Assembly: GCF_021654775.1 (NCBI RefSeq)
Contig: NZ_AP025343.1
Coordinates: forward strand, 4,679,501 to 4,743,500
Length of the DNA: 64,000 nt
From: Paenibacillus azoreducens
GTDB lineage: Bacteria; Bacillota; Bacilli; Paenibacillales; Paenibacillaceae
Direction: 5' to 3'
Below, in pieces: positions 8,135-17,800 of the stretch; the first letter of the stretch is position 1, and every line of letters starts with the position of its first letter. Under the pieces are notes generated by a model. The model had not been told where the DNA came from. It was given only the letters and a program-made list of their open reading frames with translations, and searched no databases. A program made the position numbers and the translations under genes.

Positions 8135-9184
8135 ATGAAAGCATTAAGATGGCATGGACAAAAAGATCTGCGTCTGGACGACATTCAAGAACCTGCTGCA
8201 ACAAAGGGCAAGGTGAAAATCAAAGTGGAATGGTGCGGCATTTGCGGCAGCGACCTGCACGAATATGTTGCCGGACCTATCTTCATCCCTCAAGCAGAAG
8301 CTCATCCGCTGACAGGCGAAAAAGCTCCGATTGTCATGGGTCATGAATTTTCCGGACAAGTCGTGGAAATCGGCGAAGGCGTGACTAAAGTTGCCGTTGG
8401 CGACCGCGTAGTTGTTGAACCTATCTATGCTTGCGGAAAATGTGAAGCTTGTAAACAAGGCAAATATAACTTGTGCAATAAAATGGGATTCCTCGGTCTT
8501 GCCGGCGGTGGCGGCGGATTCTCCGGTTATGTGGCTGCCGATGAAGTTATGGTTCACAAAATTCCTGAATCCGTATCCTTCGAACAAGGCGCGCTTGTTG
8601 AACCGTCCGCTGTTGCCCTGCACGCTGTACGCCAAAGCAAACTGAAAGTCGGCGATAAAGCAGCCGTATTCGGCACAGGCCCAATCGGTCTTCTGGTCAT
8701 CGAGGCGCTGAAAGCATCCGGCGCATCTGAAATCTATGCCGTTGAGCTGTCTCCGGAACGCAAGCAAAAAGCAGCTGAACTCGGCGCCATCGTTATTGAT
8801 CCGAAAGAATACGACGCAGTACAAGAAATCCATAAACGCACCAATGGCGGCGTGGATGTTGCTTATGAAGTTACCGGCGTACCTCCGGTTCTGACACAAG
8901 CGCTCGAATCCACTCGCATGGGCGGAGAATTGATGATTGTCAGCATCTTCGAAAAAGAAGCTCCAATCCATCCAAACAGAGTCGTGTTAATGGAACGCAG
9001 CATCAACGGCATTATCGGTTACCGCGATGTATTCCCGGCTGTAATCAGCCTGATGGAGCAGGGTTACTTCCCTGCTGAAAAACTCGTAACCAAACGCATT
9101 GCACTGAATGATGTTCTATCCGAAGGTTTCGAAACGCTGTTGAAAGAGAAAAGCCAAGTTAAAATTCTCGTTAAACCTGAGTAA
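8135..9184 (+). CDS. bdhA: (R,R)-2,3-butanediol dehydrogenase / acetoin reductase
   Basis: A 349-residue zinc-dependent medium-chain dehydrogenase that strongly resembles Bacillus BdhA (YdjL). It interconverts acetoin and 2,3-butanediol with NAD(H). Catalytic zinc ligands Cys37, His70 and Glu71 are present, four cysteines at 100, 103, 106 and 114 form the structural zinc site, and the Rossmann motif GTGPIG is near 175. The signature GFLGLAGGGGGFS is intact. TTGGAGATGA precedes the ATG. It is a single gene, divergent from the LacI regulator, with an operator in its promoter. A secreted acetolactate decarboxylase that feeds acetoin is encoded at 41014-41871. Confidence 0.9.
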   Translation: MKALRWHGQKDLRLDDIQEPAATKGKVKIKVEWCGICGSDLHEYVAGPIFIPQAEAHPLTGEKAPIVMGHEFSGQVVEIGEGVTKVAVGDRVVVEPIYACGKCEACKQGKYNLCNKMGFLGLAGGGGGFSGYVAADEVMVHKIPESVSFEQGALVEPSAVALHAVRQSKLKVGDKAAVFGTGPIGLLVIEALKASGASEIYAVELSPERKQKAAELGAIVIDPKEYDAVQEIHKRTNGGVDVAYEVTGVPPVLTQALESTRMGGELMIVSIFEKEAPIHPNRVVLMERSINGIIGYRDVFPAVISLMEQGYFPAEKLVTKRIALNDVLSEGFETLLKEKSQVKILVKPE

Positions 9185-9240
9185 TCCATTTGCCATTTTA
9201 TTGATCTATCCAGATTCATCCCGCTATACTCCCCCTCAAC

Positions 9241-9290
9241 GTGGACCTATGCTTCGATGCTTATTCCGAATTCTTTGCTTTGGGGGACGC
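9241..9290 (+). repeat. Dispersed repeat family A, copy 5 (right part only)
   Basis: Carries the ATGCTTCGATGCTTATTCC box and an altered right end CTTTGCTTTGGGGGA; the left inverted repeat and central module are missing. It lies just downstream of bdhA, in a 740-base stretch (9185-9924) that has no intact gene and consists almost wholly of repeats. Confidence 0.6.
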
Positions 9291-9332
9291 CAAATAACTT
9301 TTAAATTCTAATCTTAATTTTCAATTGTTATG

Positions 9333-9418
9333 CTCCCCTTACGGTAGACAGGTGAAATAAATAAACCTGCTGCTGTAAGGGGATCTTTTTCATGTTTAAT
9401 AAAAAATATAGTGCGTTA
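9333..9418 (+). mobile_element. Truncated left end of an IS3-family insertion sequence (candidate)
   Basis: The segment starts TGCTCCCCTTACGGTAGACA, the look of an IS3-family terminal inverted repeat. It contains a stem pairing CCCCTTAC with GTAAGGGG, then an ATG (9392) opening MFNKKYSALEK, similar to the start of IS3-type OrfA proteins. The coding frame then runs straight into repeat B at about 9419 and stops after 54 codons. No other part of the element is present. Identification rests on resemblance only. Confidence 0.4.
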
Positions 9419-9527
9419 GAAAAACGTCTATCGACGTACTCTCATAGAAGACAGACCGCGTTTAGCAGTAATTTTTCTTGCGATTTAAGGATGCGAGATC
9501 TCCGAAGTTTATACTTTCTTATATCTT
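9418..9527 (+). repeat. Dispersed repeat family B, copy 1
   Basis: Begins GAAAAACGTCTATCGACG, contains AGAAGACAGACCGCGTTTAG and TTTTTCTTGCGAT, and ends GTTTATACTTTCTTATATCT. Similar copies are at 44150 and 56347, an inverted partial copy at 11800, and a right-end fragment at 38297. Confidence 0.75.
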
Positions 9528-9595
9528 CAGTAAATCTCGCTATTCTCGAGTGTTGAAGCCGAAGTGCAATTGTTGCGATTTTGAGATTGTTGGGA

Positions 9596-9720
9596 TTGTT
9601 GCGATTGTGCATCCTTTTCAAGCGTTTTGTGGTTGGGAGGCAGAATTGTTGCGATTGTGCATCCTTTTCCCGCGTTTTGTGATGTGGGAGGCAGAATTGT
9701 TGCAAAAGTGCATCCTTTTG
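9596..9720 (+). repeat. Family C repeats, two and a half ~50-bp tandem units
   Basis: Units start at 9596, 9645 and 9696 with ATTGTTGC, then GTGCATCCTTTT, then a spacer with GCGTTTTGTG and GGGAGGCAG. An inverted half-unit (GATGCACTTTTGC) follows at 9810-9822. The same box recurs around the IS4 element at 22790-24230. Confidence 0.75.
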
Positions 9721-9750
9721 ACCAAGAATGACCTAATTGCGCTCAGAAAA

Positions 9751-9782
9751 AGAAAAAAGCCTGCATTTTCGCAAGCTTTTTA
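9751..9782. terminator. Hairpin in the repeat field upstream of murI's 3' end
   Basis: AAAAAGCCTGC pairs with GCAAGCTTTTT around ATTTTC. The arms are A/T-ended on both sides, so it could act as an intrinsic terminator in either direction: for glutamate racemase from the right, or for bdhA read-through from the left. Confidence 0.45.
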
Positions 9783-9924
9783 ACAAAACAAGCCGTTGCG
9801 TCGTAAATAGATGCACTTTTGCATCAATTTCGATACTTGTCGGGGTGCAGCTCACCTTTTGGGCCGCCCTCTGTTTTTGGTACACCCTCTGTTTTTGGGC
9901 CGCACTCTGTTTTTGCTCTGCTAT

Positions 9925-10728
9925 TTATCTGTTCACTTTTTCGCCTTCAAGTACGGTTTCTCGCTTGTGATATAAATCGAACGCATCACGCATCTTCTGC
10001 AGGTAGGAAGGTTCCCCGCTTGAACAAGCAAAGCGGATATTCCCTCCGTCTCTTCCTTCTCGAAGCCCTCTTTCCGCAAGGACCTGACGAAGCCTGCGGA
10101 TGGTGCCACGGCTGCCGTCGATAATGTTGATATGTTTAGGCAGAACCTGGCTTAGCAGAGACCTGTAAAACGGAAAATGGGTACATCCCAAAACCAGCGT
10201 TCCATAATCATTCAAATTGTAGCCGGCAAATTTCTCGTTAAAATACGGCAGCAGCACTTCAGGATCAAATTGCATGGACTCGCAATATGTCACCAGCTCT
10301 GGCAGCGGAAGCGAATCCACGATGCTGTGGTCATCCACGCGCGAAACAAGCTGGGTGTATTTGGACTGATGCAGCGTTAGCGGCGTTGCCGCCACCAGCA
10401 CCCTTTTGCCGGTATCACGGTTCATTTCGACGGCCGGCTTGACCGCAGGCTCCATCCCGATAATCGGAAAGCCGTATTCCTGGCGCAGCTCTGCCGCTGC
10501 CGCGCTGGTTGCGGTATTGCACGCAATTACAAATGCCTTGATGTCTTCCCGCAAAATTTGATTCAGCGACTCACGCACAAAGCCCTGCACCTGCTGCTTG
10601 GTTTTTGTACCATAGGGTACATGAAGGGTATCGGAAAAAAATAAAAAGTCCTCTCCAGGCAGCTGCTTTACGGCTTCAGAAAGTACGGTCAATCCGCCCA
10701 ACCCTGAATCAAAAAGCGCAATTCGCAT
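9925..10728 (-). CDS. murI: Glutamate racemase
   Basis: 267 residues. It supplies D-glutamate for peptidoglycan by cofactor-independent racemisation using two cysteines: Cys70 in ACNTATS and Cys182 in GCTHFPF, with Asp7 and Ser8 in FDSGLGG and His184. All are intact and the length is normal. The start is the ATG at 10728, 5 bases after AGGTGA; an in-frame GTG three codons earlier lies inside that ribosome binding site. It is a single gene, with repeat DNA downstream. Confidence 0.92.
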   Translation of the reverse strand: MRIALFDSGLGGLTVLSEAVKQLPGEDFLFFSDTLHVPYGTKTKQQVQGFVRESLNQILREDIKAFVIACNTATSAAAAELRQEYGFPIIGMEPAVKPAVEMNRDTGKRVLVAATPLTLHQSKYTQLVSRVDDHSIVDSLPLPELVTYCESMQFDPEVLLPYFNEKFAGYNLNDYGTLVLGCTHFPFYRSLLSQVLPKHINIIDGSRGTIRRLRQVLAERGLREGRDGGNIRFACSSGEPSYLQKMRDAFDLYHKRETVLEGEKVNR

Positions 10729-10861
10729 GTTGTTCACCTGATTTTTCTATAGATTCATTGCTTTCTTTCCTCTATATGATGAAAACCAAATTTTTGCCAA
10801 ATGTCAAGGCAATGAATAGTGGTAAAATCATACATCTCACTCGAATCGCTTGAAACTCCCC

Positions 10862-11383
10862 TCACGGGGTATTGGGAGCGAGCTGCGCATTATCGTTTAC
10901 CATGCAAATGAACTCCGTTTCCACGCCGTTTACCAGCGAAATAAATGAGCAGATTGACCGGAAGCCTATTTTTTCATACACGCGGATGGCCCGCCCATTA
11001 AATGCAGCTACGACAAGCCGCATCCCCCTTCCGGGAAAAACGGTTTGCACATACCCCATGCCTTCCTCCACAAAACGGACTCCATGTCCCTGACCAGTAA
11101 GCTTGGGTTTCATTCCCAGTCCAAAATCGATCAAAGTGTTGTCATCATAAATTCCGGCCTCATAACCGCCGGGGACCCGCGCCGAGATGCCGGTACAATA
11201 AAATCCGATCAAACGCCCTTCGTCGTCTCTGGCGGAAACATAGTCGCCATTCAGCAATTCGGCGATATCTTCTTCGCTTCCATCCATGCTGTATAAGTCA
11301 TACGGTTCCGGATACTGCCAGCCAGCAATCAATGACGCGTCTTCAACATTCATTTTTCTAATCCGATCCATTTCTTTGCACAT
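10862..11383 (-). CDS. GNAT-family N-acetyltransferase
   Basis: A 173-residue protein with the GNAT acetyl-CoA-binding motif A (LTGQGHG) and motif B near NGRAIRVYEKIGF. It probably acetylates an amine on a small molecule or protein N-terminus; the acceptor is unknown. The start at 11383 has GAGGA 5 bases upstream. It stands alone, 133 bases upstream of murI on the same strand. Confidence 0.8.
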   Translation of the reverse strand: MCKEMDRIRKMNVEDASLIAGWQYPEPYDLYSMDGSEEDIAELLNGDYVSARDDEGRLIGFYCTGISARVPGGYEAGIYDDNTLIDFGLGMKPKLTGQGHGVRFVEEGMGYVQTVFPGRGMRLVVAAFNGRAIRVYEKIGFRSICSFISLVNGVETEFICMVNDNAQLAPNTP

Positions 11384-11726
11384 CCTATTCCTCGTATGTT
11401 ATGGGTTGATTTGCTTTATCCATATCTATGCCTTGTATGTCATGATGCGCAGATTTTCGAGCCGGCTTCAACCGCATTTATGCTTCGTTTTTTCTCCGAA
11501 TGCTTTGCCGCTGCAGTCACTTTCATTTATCCTATGCCGGAAAAGGCCGGCGTTCCCTCCGCCAGTTCCCGAAATTTATGATTTATGCTGATGACGGTTT
11601 CGAATATGAGTTGATTCGGATCATCCCCGACGGCGCGCAACCTATCCAAAGATAGTATAACATGATCACAGCTGCAGAATATGCCAACACCAGCCTATAA
11701 ACCGAGATGTTTACAAGAACCTATGC

Positions 11727-11773
11727 AAAAAGGAGCCAACCCAAAAGTCCATGGACTCCGGGAGGCTCCTTTT
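11727..11773. terminator. Nested hairpin, likely bidirectional terminator
   Basis: AAAAGGAGCC (11727-11736) pairs with GGCTCCTTTT (11764-11773), enclosing the 12-bp palindrome AGTCCATGGACT. T-runs follow on both strands. It lies about 125 bases beyond the stop of the giant SLH gene. Confidence 0.6.
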
Positions 11774-11799
11774 AAAGATCTAGAATTTATAATCGTATT

Positions 11800-11869
11800 C
11801 TGTAATCGCAAGAAAAGCATCCACCAAACGCGGTCTGTCTTCTTTGAAAGTACATCGATAGACGTTTTT
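11800..11869 (-). repeat. Dispersed repeat family B, copy 2 (inverted, partial)
   Basis: Read on the minus strand it gives AAAAACGTCTATCGATG, then AGAAGACAGACCGCGTTTGG and TTTTCTTGCGATTACAG. The right end (GTTTATACTTTC) is missing. It lies directly downstream of the SLH gene. Confidence 0.65.
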
Positions 11870-11897
11870 CCTATCAGGATTTTGCAAAATCCCCCGA

Positions 11898-14800
11898 TTA
11901 AAAATGAGATATTAATCCATACGCCATTTTGGCGATTTCCGCGCGTGTGACTTTGCCCTGCGGATCAAAACGGAGATTGTCTTTTCCGGTCATCAGCCCT
12001 AGCGCATTTACGCGGCTTACAGCTTCCTTGGCCCAAGAGGACACCTGCTTCATATCCGCAAAATTTGCATTCGCAGCCCCGCTGCGTTCTTTCACTTTCA
12101 AGTAATCGCCGGCCTTCGCAAGGACGACCGCCGCTTCTTCGCGGCTGATCGGGTCCTTAGGACGGAATTTGCCATCACTGCCCTGAATGATGCCGAGCTT
12201 CGACGCCTGCGCAACCGCAGCGGAATAATAAGCGCCTGCCGGCACATCCGCAAATTGCCGGTTAGAATCGGCAGACAGATCCACGCCGGCCGCACGCATG
12301 ACAAGGGTGATAAAATCCGCCCGGGTCACTTGCTGGTTAGGCAGGTAATGCTCTTCGTCCATGCCCTGAATCAGATGTTTCGACGCAAGCTTCGTTATAT
12401 ATTCCTCAGCCCAGATTCCTTGCACATCCTTAAATTGTTTACGGTACTCAAGCACGGCGTAAGAGCCTGGCTGTCCAGCCGCAAACGTTACCGTATTGTC
12501 GCCGAAGCTTCCTCCAATATATACTTGCTGTCGGCCCAGCAGGTACACACCTGCATATTCTTTTTGAAGCTGCTTTTGCTGGTCTGGATTCAGAACTCTT
12601 TCTACCGTTACCGGCGCGCCGAAGGACGTGACTTCGGTTTCGGTTTTGCCTTTGACCTTGGCCATACGCAGCGTATAGACGAGTCCGGCATGCGAATACT
12701 CTTTTGAGTTTCCGATGCTGCCGGCAAGCAGCTGTCTGATGCCGTCATTCATCGTTGTATCGATCCGCAGCAGCAGCATATCCGAATCGATCAGATACTC
12801 CGGCAGGGACGCCGCAGGCAGCGCAAGCGTTAGGCCAGGTGCGGAAATGACCATCGAGAGGTTGCTGTCTTTCGCTTTTTTCACCGACGCTGCAGGGAGA
12901 TATAAAGCAAAACCGCCGGATTGCTCATCTTTCCCGTTTAGCTCCACGGTCACTTTGCCATTGCCGGTACTTGCAATCACCTTGTCCAATACGTCGGCGT
13001 CCGCATGGTAAGCACCGTCTGTACCCGGTTTTACAACCAATCGCCCATTTCCGGCATCAGGAATCGGCTTTGTGGTACCTGGATTTGTTCCCGGATTCGT
13101 TGCCGGAGTTCCGCCGCCACCAATCCCGCCGCTACCATTTCCGCTTGATCCTCCGGAGTTGCCGTTATTACCTGAATTTCCGGAATTGCCTCCACCTTCA
13201 GGCGGACGCACTTCACCGGTTTCACGGCCCGTATAAAATCCCCACACGTCGGATAACATGCTGCCGCTATTTCCATCTTCAGCCTTGACGTACCATTGAT
13301 TATAGCTGTCAGGAGCGAGCCCCTTCCATTCGGCAGAAGTTTCCGTACCGCTTTTCACGTTGGACCGGGTACCAATGACCTGATCCGTATATACTTTGAC
13401 TCCGATATAGTCTGTGGCCACCCGTTTGGTCGCCCCCGCAAGTCCGAGATCGAGACTGAATTCGTCTTTGTCTTTGTATGTTTCCGGATCGTAATAGTTG
13501 TAATCATTCAAATAAGGCGAGTACGTCTTGATGTGAAGCTTGTTGTTTTTCATGTCAAACTGCATGAGACGGATATATCCAAGACCGCCTTCGGGCGCTC
13601 CTTGATAATCAGCCAGCATTTGATATACATTTCGGTCGGGAATGCCGTCGCCGTTGTCGTCCAATCGATCCACTTTCAGTTGTGCATCATGATAATGGCC
13701 TGACAAAGCAGCAATGACGTTTTTATTCGGCTTGACCACTTTTTCAAAGATTTGATCGGCAATCGGTGCCCGGTTGTTCGATACAAGCATATATTCATGC
13801 AAACAAAGAATGGCTTTCCGTTCAGGGTATTTGGAGACGATCTCGTTCATCCAGTCGATCTCCTTGTCGCCGAGTCCCCAACCCATATACACAATCACAA
13901 AATCGTTGCCGTTGGAGGATACCAGATCGTAATGCCCGCGGTTGTTATCGTATGATCCGCCGTATACCTGGTTATTTTTGAAACGATCCTCGCCGAAATA
14001 TTCCTTGAACTTCGTATAATCATTATTTTGGTGATCGACATCATGGTTCCCTGCCAGTACGCCATACGGAATATTGGCATTTTCGAGAACCTTCATGTCC
14101 TTGTCGGCTTCGATCCATTCATATTCCTGATAGGATTTATCAACAACGTCACCCGTATGGATCACGTATTTGATGTTCATCTTCTCTTTTTGCTCCACGA
14201 TCCAATTTACGATTTTCTGATAGATTTGCGGATAGCTTTGAGAATAGTACTGGGTATCAGACATCCACACAAAAGAGAAGTCATACGGATCCTCAGATTC
14301 GGGCGTCGGCTTGCTGCCGCTGTTAGTCAGCTGATTCGCGATTTCGTCTTGAACCATCACGTCGATGGTCTGGCCGTTTGCATAATCCCCGGCTTGGACG
14401 ACGGCATTCAGTTCAAAGTCTTCAGAACCTGCAATGACATGATCCAGCTGTGTCCACTTCTGATTGGCCGGGCTCCATGCGTATAAGCTGACTTTACGGC
14501 CCGCAAGCGATTTACCCTTCCAATTGATTTCAACACGGTCCGTGCTTTTCACGGAAGGGTCGAGTTTCACTTCAAAACGCTGGTAAGGAAATTGATCCAC
14601 AGAATCGTTAACGAGATAATTTCCGTCTACAGCGCTAATTTTTTTGTAATCCTCCGGACTCAGAGCTTTCTCTCCCGCAGGTACGCGTTCTTTCGGAGGT
14701 TCGGTCACGGATGTATTCGTATATCCCGTAAATCCTTCCGTACGGCTGCCATCATACTTATAACCTTTGTAGAAGGTAACCTTCATCGGATCATCATTCG

Positions 14801-17800
14801 GATCTTGAACCTTAACCGTCAGGTTCGCATTTGTACCGACATTGGTTTGCCCCTGCTTCGGTCCGACCAGCTGCGGCGGAAGCGGGTTCTCATCCGGAAT
14901 TTTGAAATTGACTGTTCTTTCGGAAATGTTTCCAACCTTGTCCGATGCCTGAATGTACAGCTTATGGGTTCCGCCTTTCATTCGGCCGGATGAGGTTTTA
15001 AACGGCAGCTCAACAGGTTTGTCGTCCAACTTCGCCGTAACTTTATCAACGCCGGATTCGTCTTCTATTTTTGCATCGATGACGAACTCGCCGCGATATC
15101 CTTTCCCTTCCTCTACGGATGGTTTGATCACCGGCGCGGTGTTGTCGACAACGACACGGGAAGTAATTATCTGCTTTCCTTCAGAGACGGTTATCTCATG
15201 CGGGCCATCTTTCACTTGCGTCGTATCCCAGGAATAGGTTCTGGCCTTTAAATGCTCCGGTCCCAAATTGAAATGAAAATCAATCCATTCCCTTTTGCCT
15301 GGTGAATCGCCGATCTTGATTTGCTGTTCTTTGACGGCATAATTCGGATCCCAAATTTCGGTGCCGTCGGCAAGCAGCAATCTTACGTTTTTAACCTCGA
15401 AATCATCTTTGTTTTCTTCCGGACGTTTGTCAAATGGCGATGTTTTCGAGCCTGCGCGAATGTAAATCACATTATCGCCTGCGTTAAACCGCTCCGCGCT
15501 GATCGGGAAAGATAATGTCGTATACGTCGAAATCGGATCCATAAAGGTATGCAAAATCGTCTTTTCCTCCAGCTCCGGAGGTCCCATCGTCACTGCATTT
15601 TTAAAATAATAGTCAACGTTTACCGCATCAAAAACAAAATAAGCATCATGTTCAAGACCGGCACCTGTGCTGCTATCAGGCAGGTTATTTCCGTCAATAC
15701 TCAAATTCACGCCTGTACCTGCTGTTTCTGAAGTACCTTTAATGGTATGAGTCCCTTTAAGAATGTCGTTGTCCTTCACATTGAGACGGAGCGGAGCATC
15801 GCTCATGCCCCCGGTAATTGCCACTTTTGCCGTATTGGATTTCGTCTCGTTGATTCCGTCGGAAACCACAAAATAGTATTCGATGTATTTCCGCCCGATC
15901 AAATCGGCTGAGGTAAGTTTGTAATGATACATCATATCGTTATAATCTTCTGTCAGACGGTGACCGGTAAACTCAGGCTGTTTGTCCGAGCGGACGTACA
16001 CCTCAACGGAAGTGACCTCATGATCGTCTTTCGCATCCGCTTTGATCTCCAGTCCTTTGGACTGATCCATCTCCGTAACGTCTGTTACATCCTTCACGGT
16101 AGGCGGTACGGTGTCGGCTGCGATATGTACCGGCTCCGCCGGAACCTGTGCGGGAGCAACGGTTCCCGGGGTCGGACCGGCGCTTCCCGAACCGGCCTTG
16201 ATCATGACCGTGCTGCCGTTTACCGGATAGCTGTAGACAATTGCTTTGTCTTCCTTCGTTTCATCGCTTTTTGTTCCGCCCTCGTACATCTGGTCCGCAT
16301 TGTAATAAGCTGCGGAAATCTCTTTGCCCGTATTGGTCTTAATGACTACAGCCCGTCTGCCGGAGTTGGACATGCCGTCGCTTTGGATCGTTTGCAGGGT
16401 TTTCTCCGGGATCAGATCGGTTTTGTAAAAGCTGTTGAAATCATTTGTCGTATATGAAGTATTGGCGCTGTTCTTAATCCAAAAGACAACGGATTGCTGC
16501 GAAGGAATGGTAAAATCCTTATTGGCGGAAGCCCATTCCACATCGTCTTCAGGGCCGCTGTCCGGATAACGGTAGTAGATTTTATAATTTTTGAATGAGA
16601 TCGGTTGATCGGAATTGTTGTACACCTCGATATATTCAAAAGCATCCGTCGATGTTCCCGGAACGTTCGTCGTATTGGGAACCAATTCGGTGACAAGCAG
16701 CACGGGTGCTTTGGAAGGGTCAAATGACGGCATGTTAACTTGCGTTGTATATGGCTTGTCCAACTGCCCGGCTTGAATTCGGTATTGCAGCGTCGGCTCG
16801 GCAAGGGCTGCTGCAGGAATCTTCGCCGTGTAGTCTCCCGTATTTCCGGAGTCCGTCATCGAAACGACCGTGTACCTGGATTGCGACGGAGTTTTATAAA
16901 GCAGCCTGACGGGTGCTTTGGAACCGTCGGAATTCGTGCCCGGATTGACGATATGGGCATTCACATCATAATCTTTGACATCGATGCTCGCGGCCGGAGT
17001 GTGGTTGATTTCAGTTTGCTTGCCTTCTTCCACGACTGCCGGCACAACTTGATCGGGATCAATGGTTCCCGGCGTTGCCGCCAATTGGCCGGAGGAATCC
17101 ATGACGAGCATCGCATTGCCGCCTGCGGCCGGATGCTTAAAAAAGATGCCTTGATTCGGTTTGACATGCTGCGGTTCATAAGCAGCCGATATAACGGTCT
17201 CACCGTTTTTTGTTTTGATCGCAAGCGTTCTGGGGCTGCCGTTCGCCATACCCTGACCGCCTGCGATGCGGAAGAGATTTACGCCTTCAACCAGGTTGGT
17301 CCGGAAATTTTGGTTAAACCGCTCCGTTGTCTCCTGGTTATTGCTTCCGTTCATGATCCAGAATACAACCGGCTGCCGGGCAGGAATAATGATATCCGCC
17401 CCCGCTTCAGGCGCCCATGTGTCTTTGTTATTGTAAAAGAAAACATAATCCTTAAAGTTGATGTCTTGATCGGAGTTATTGTACACCTCAACAAATTCGT
17501 AAGCGTCCGTATTTGTTCCCGGCAAATTATCCGTATCCGGCACCATTTCGGTAATGAGCAGCGCCGGAACCGGGGATTGGGCTGCCGCTGTATGAGGTAT
17601 GGACGCTTCCGCTTGGATTAGGACCGAATAGGAAGCAGACTGAACGATATTGGCTTCCGCATCCATGATTTCGATCATGTAGTTAAGTTCATGTCCACTT
17701 AACATCTCGCCCGGGATATCTCCCGTATATGTATCTGGCTGTTGTCCTTCCGGATGGAGCATGACCGGGGCATATTCTTTCCCGTCCACCGAAAACCGGA

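Larger units (their letters stand above)
11384..11897. other. Non-coding gap with hairpin and inverted repeat B
   Basis: No credible gene was found; plus-strand readings here lack ribosome binding sites and protein-like composition. The stretch 11400-11690 shows nothing recognisable. The stretch 11727-11773 is a strong nested hairpin and 11800-11869 is an inverted copy of repeat B. Confidence 0.6.

Noticed and set aside
9596..9830. Regular spacing suggesting a CRISPR array
   Set aside because: Units are about 50 bp with diverging spacers that are themselves similar, boxes occur in both orientations, and there is no cas gene.
11286..11591. 101-codon plus-strand frame antisense to and beyond the GNAT gene
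   Set aside because: No ribosome binding site, partly a shadow of the GNAT gene, composition rich in Cys/Phe/Ser/Pro and not protein-like.
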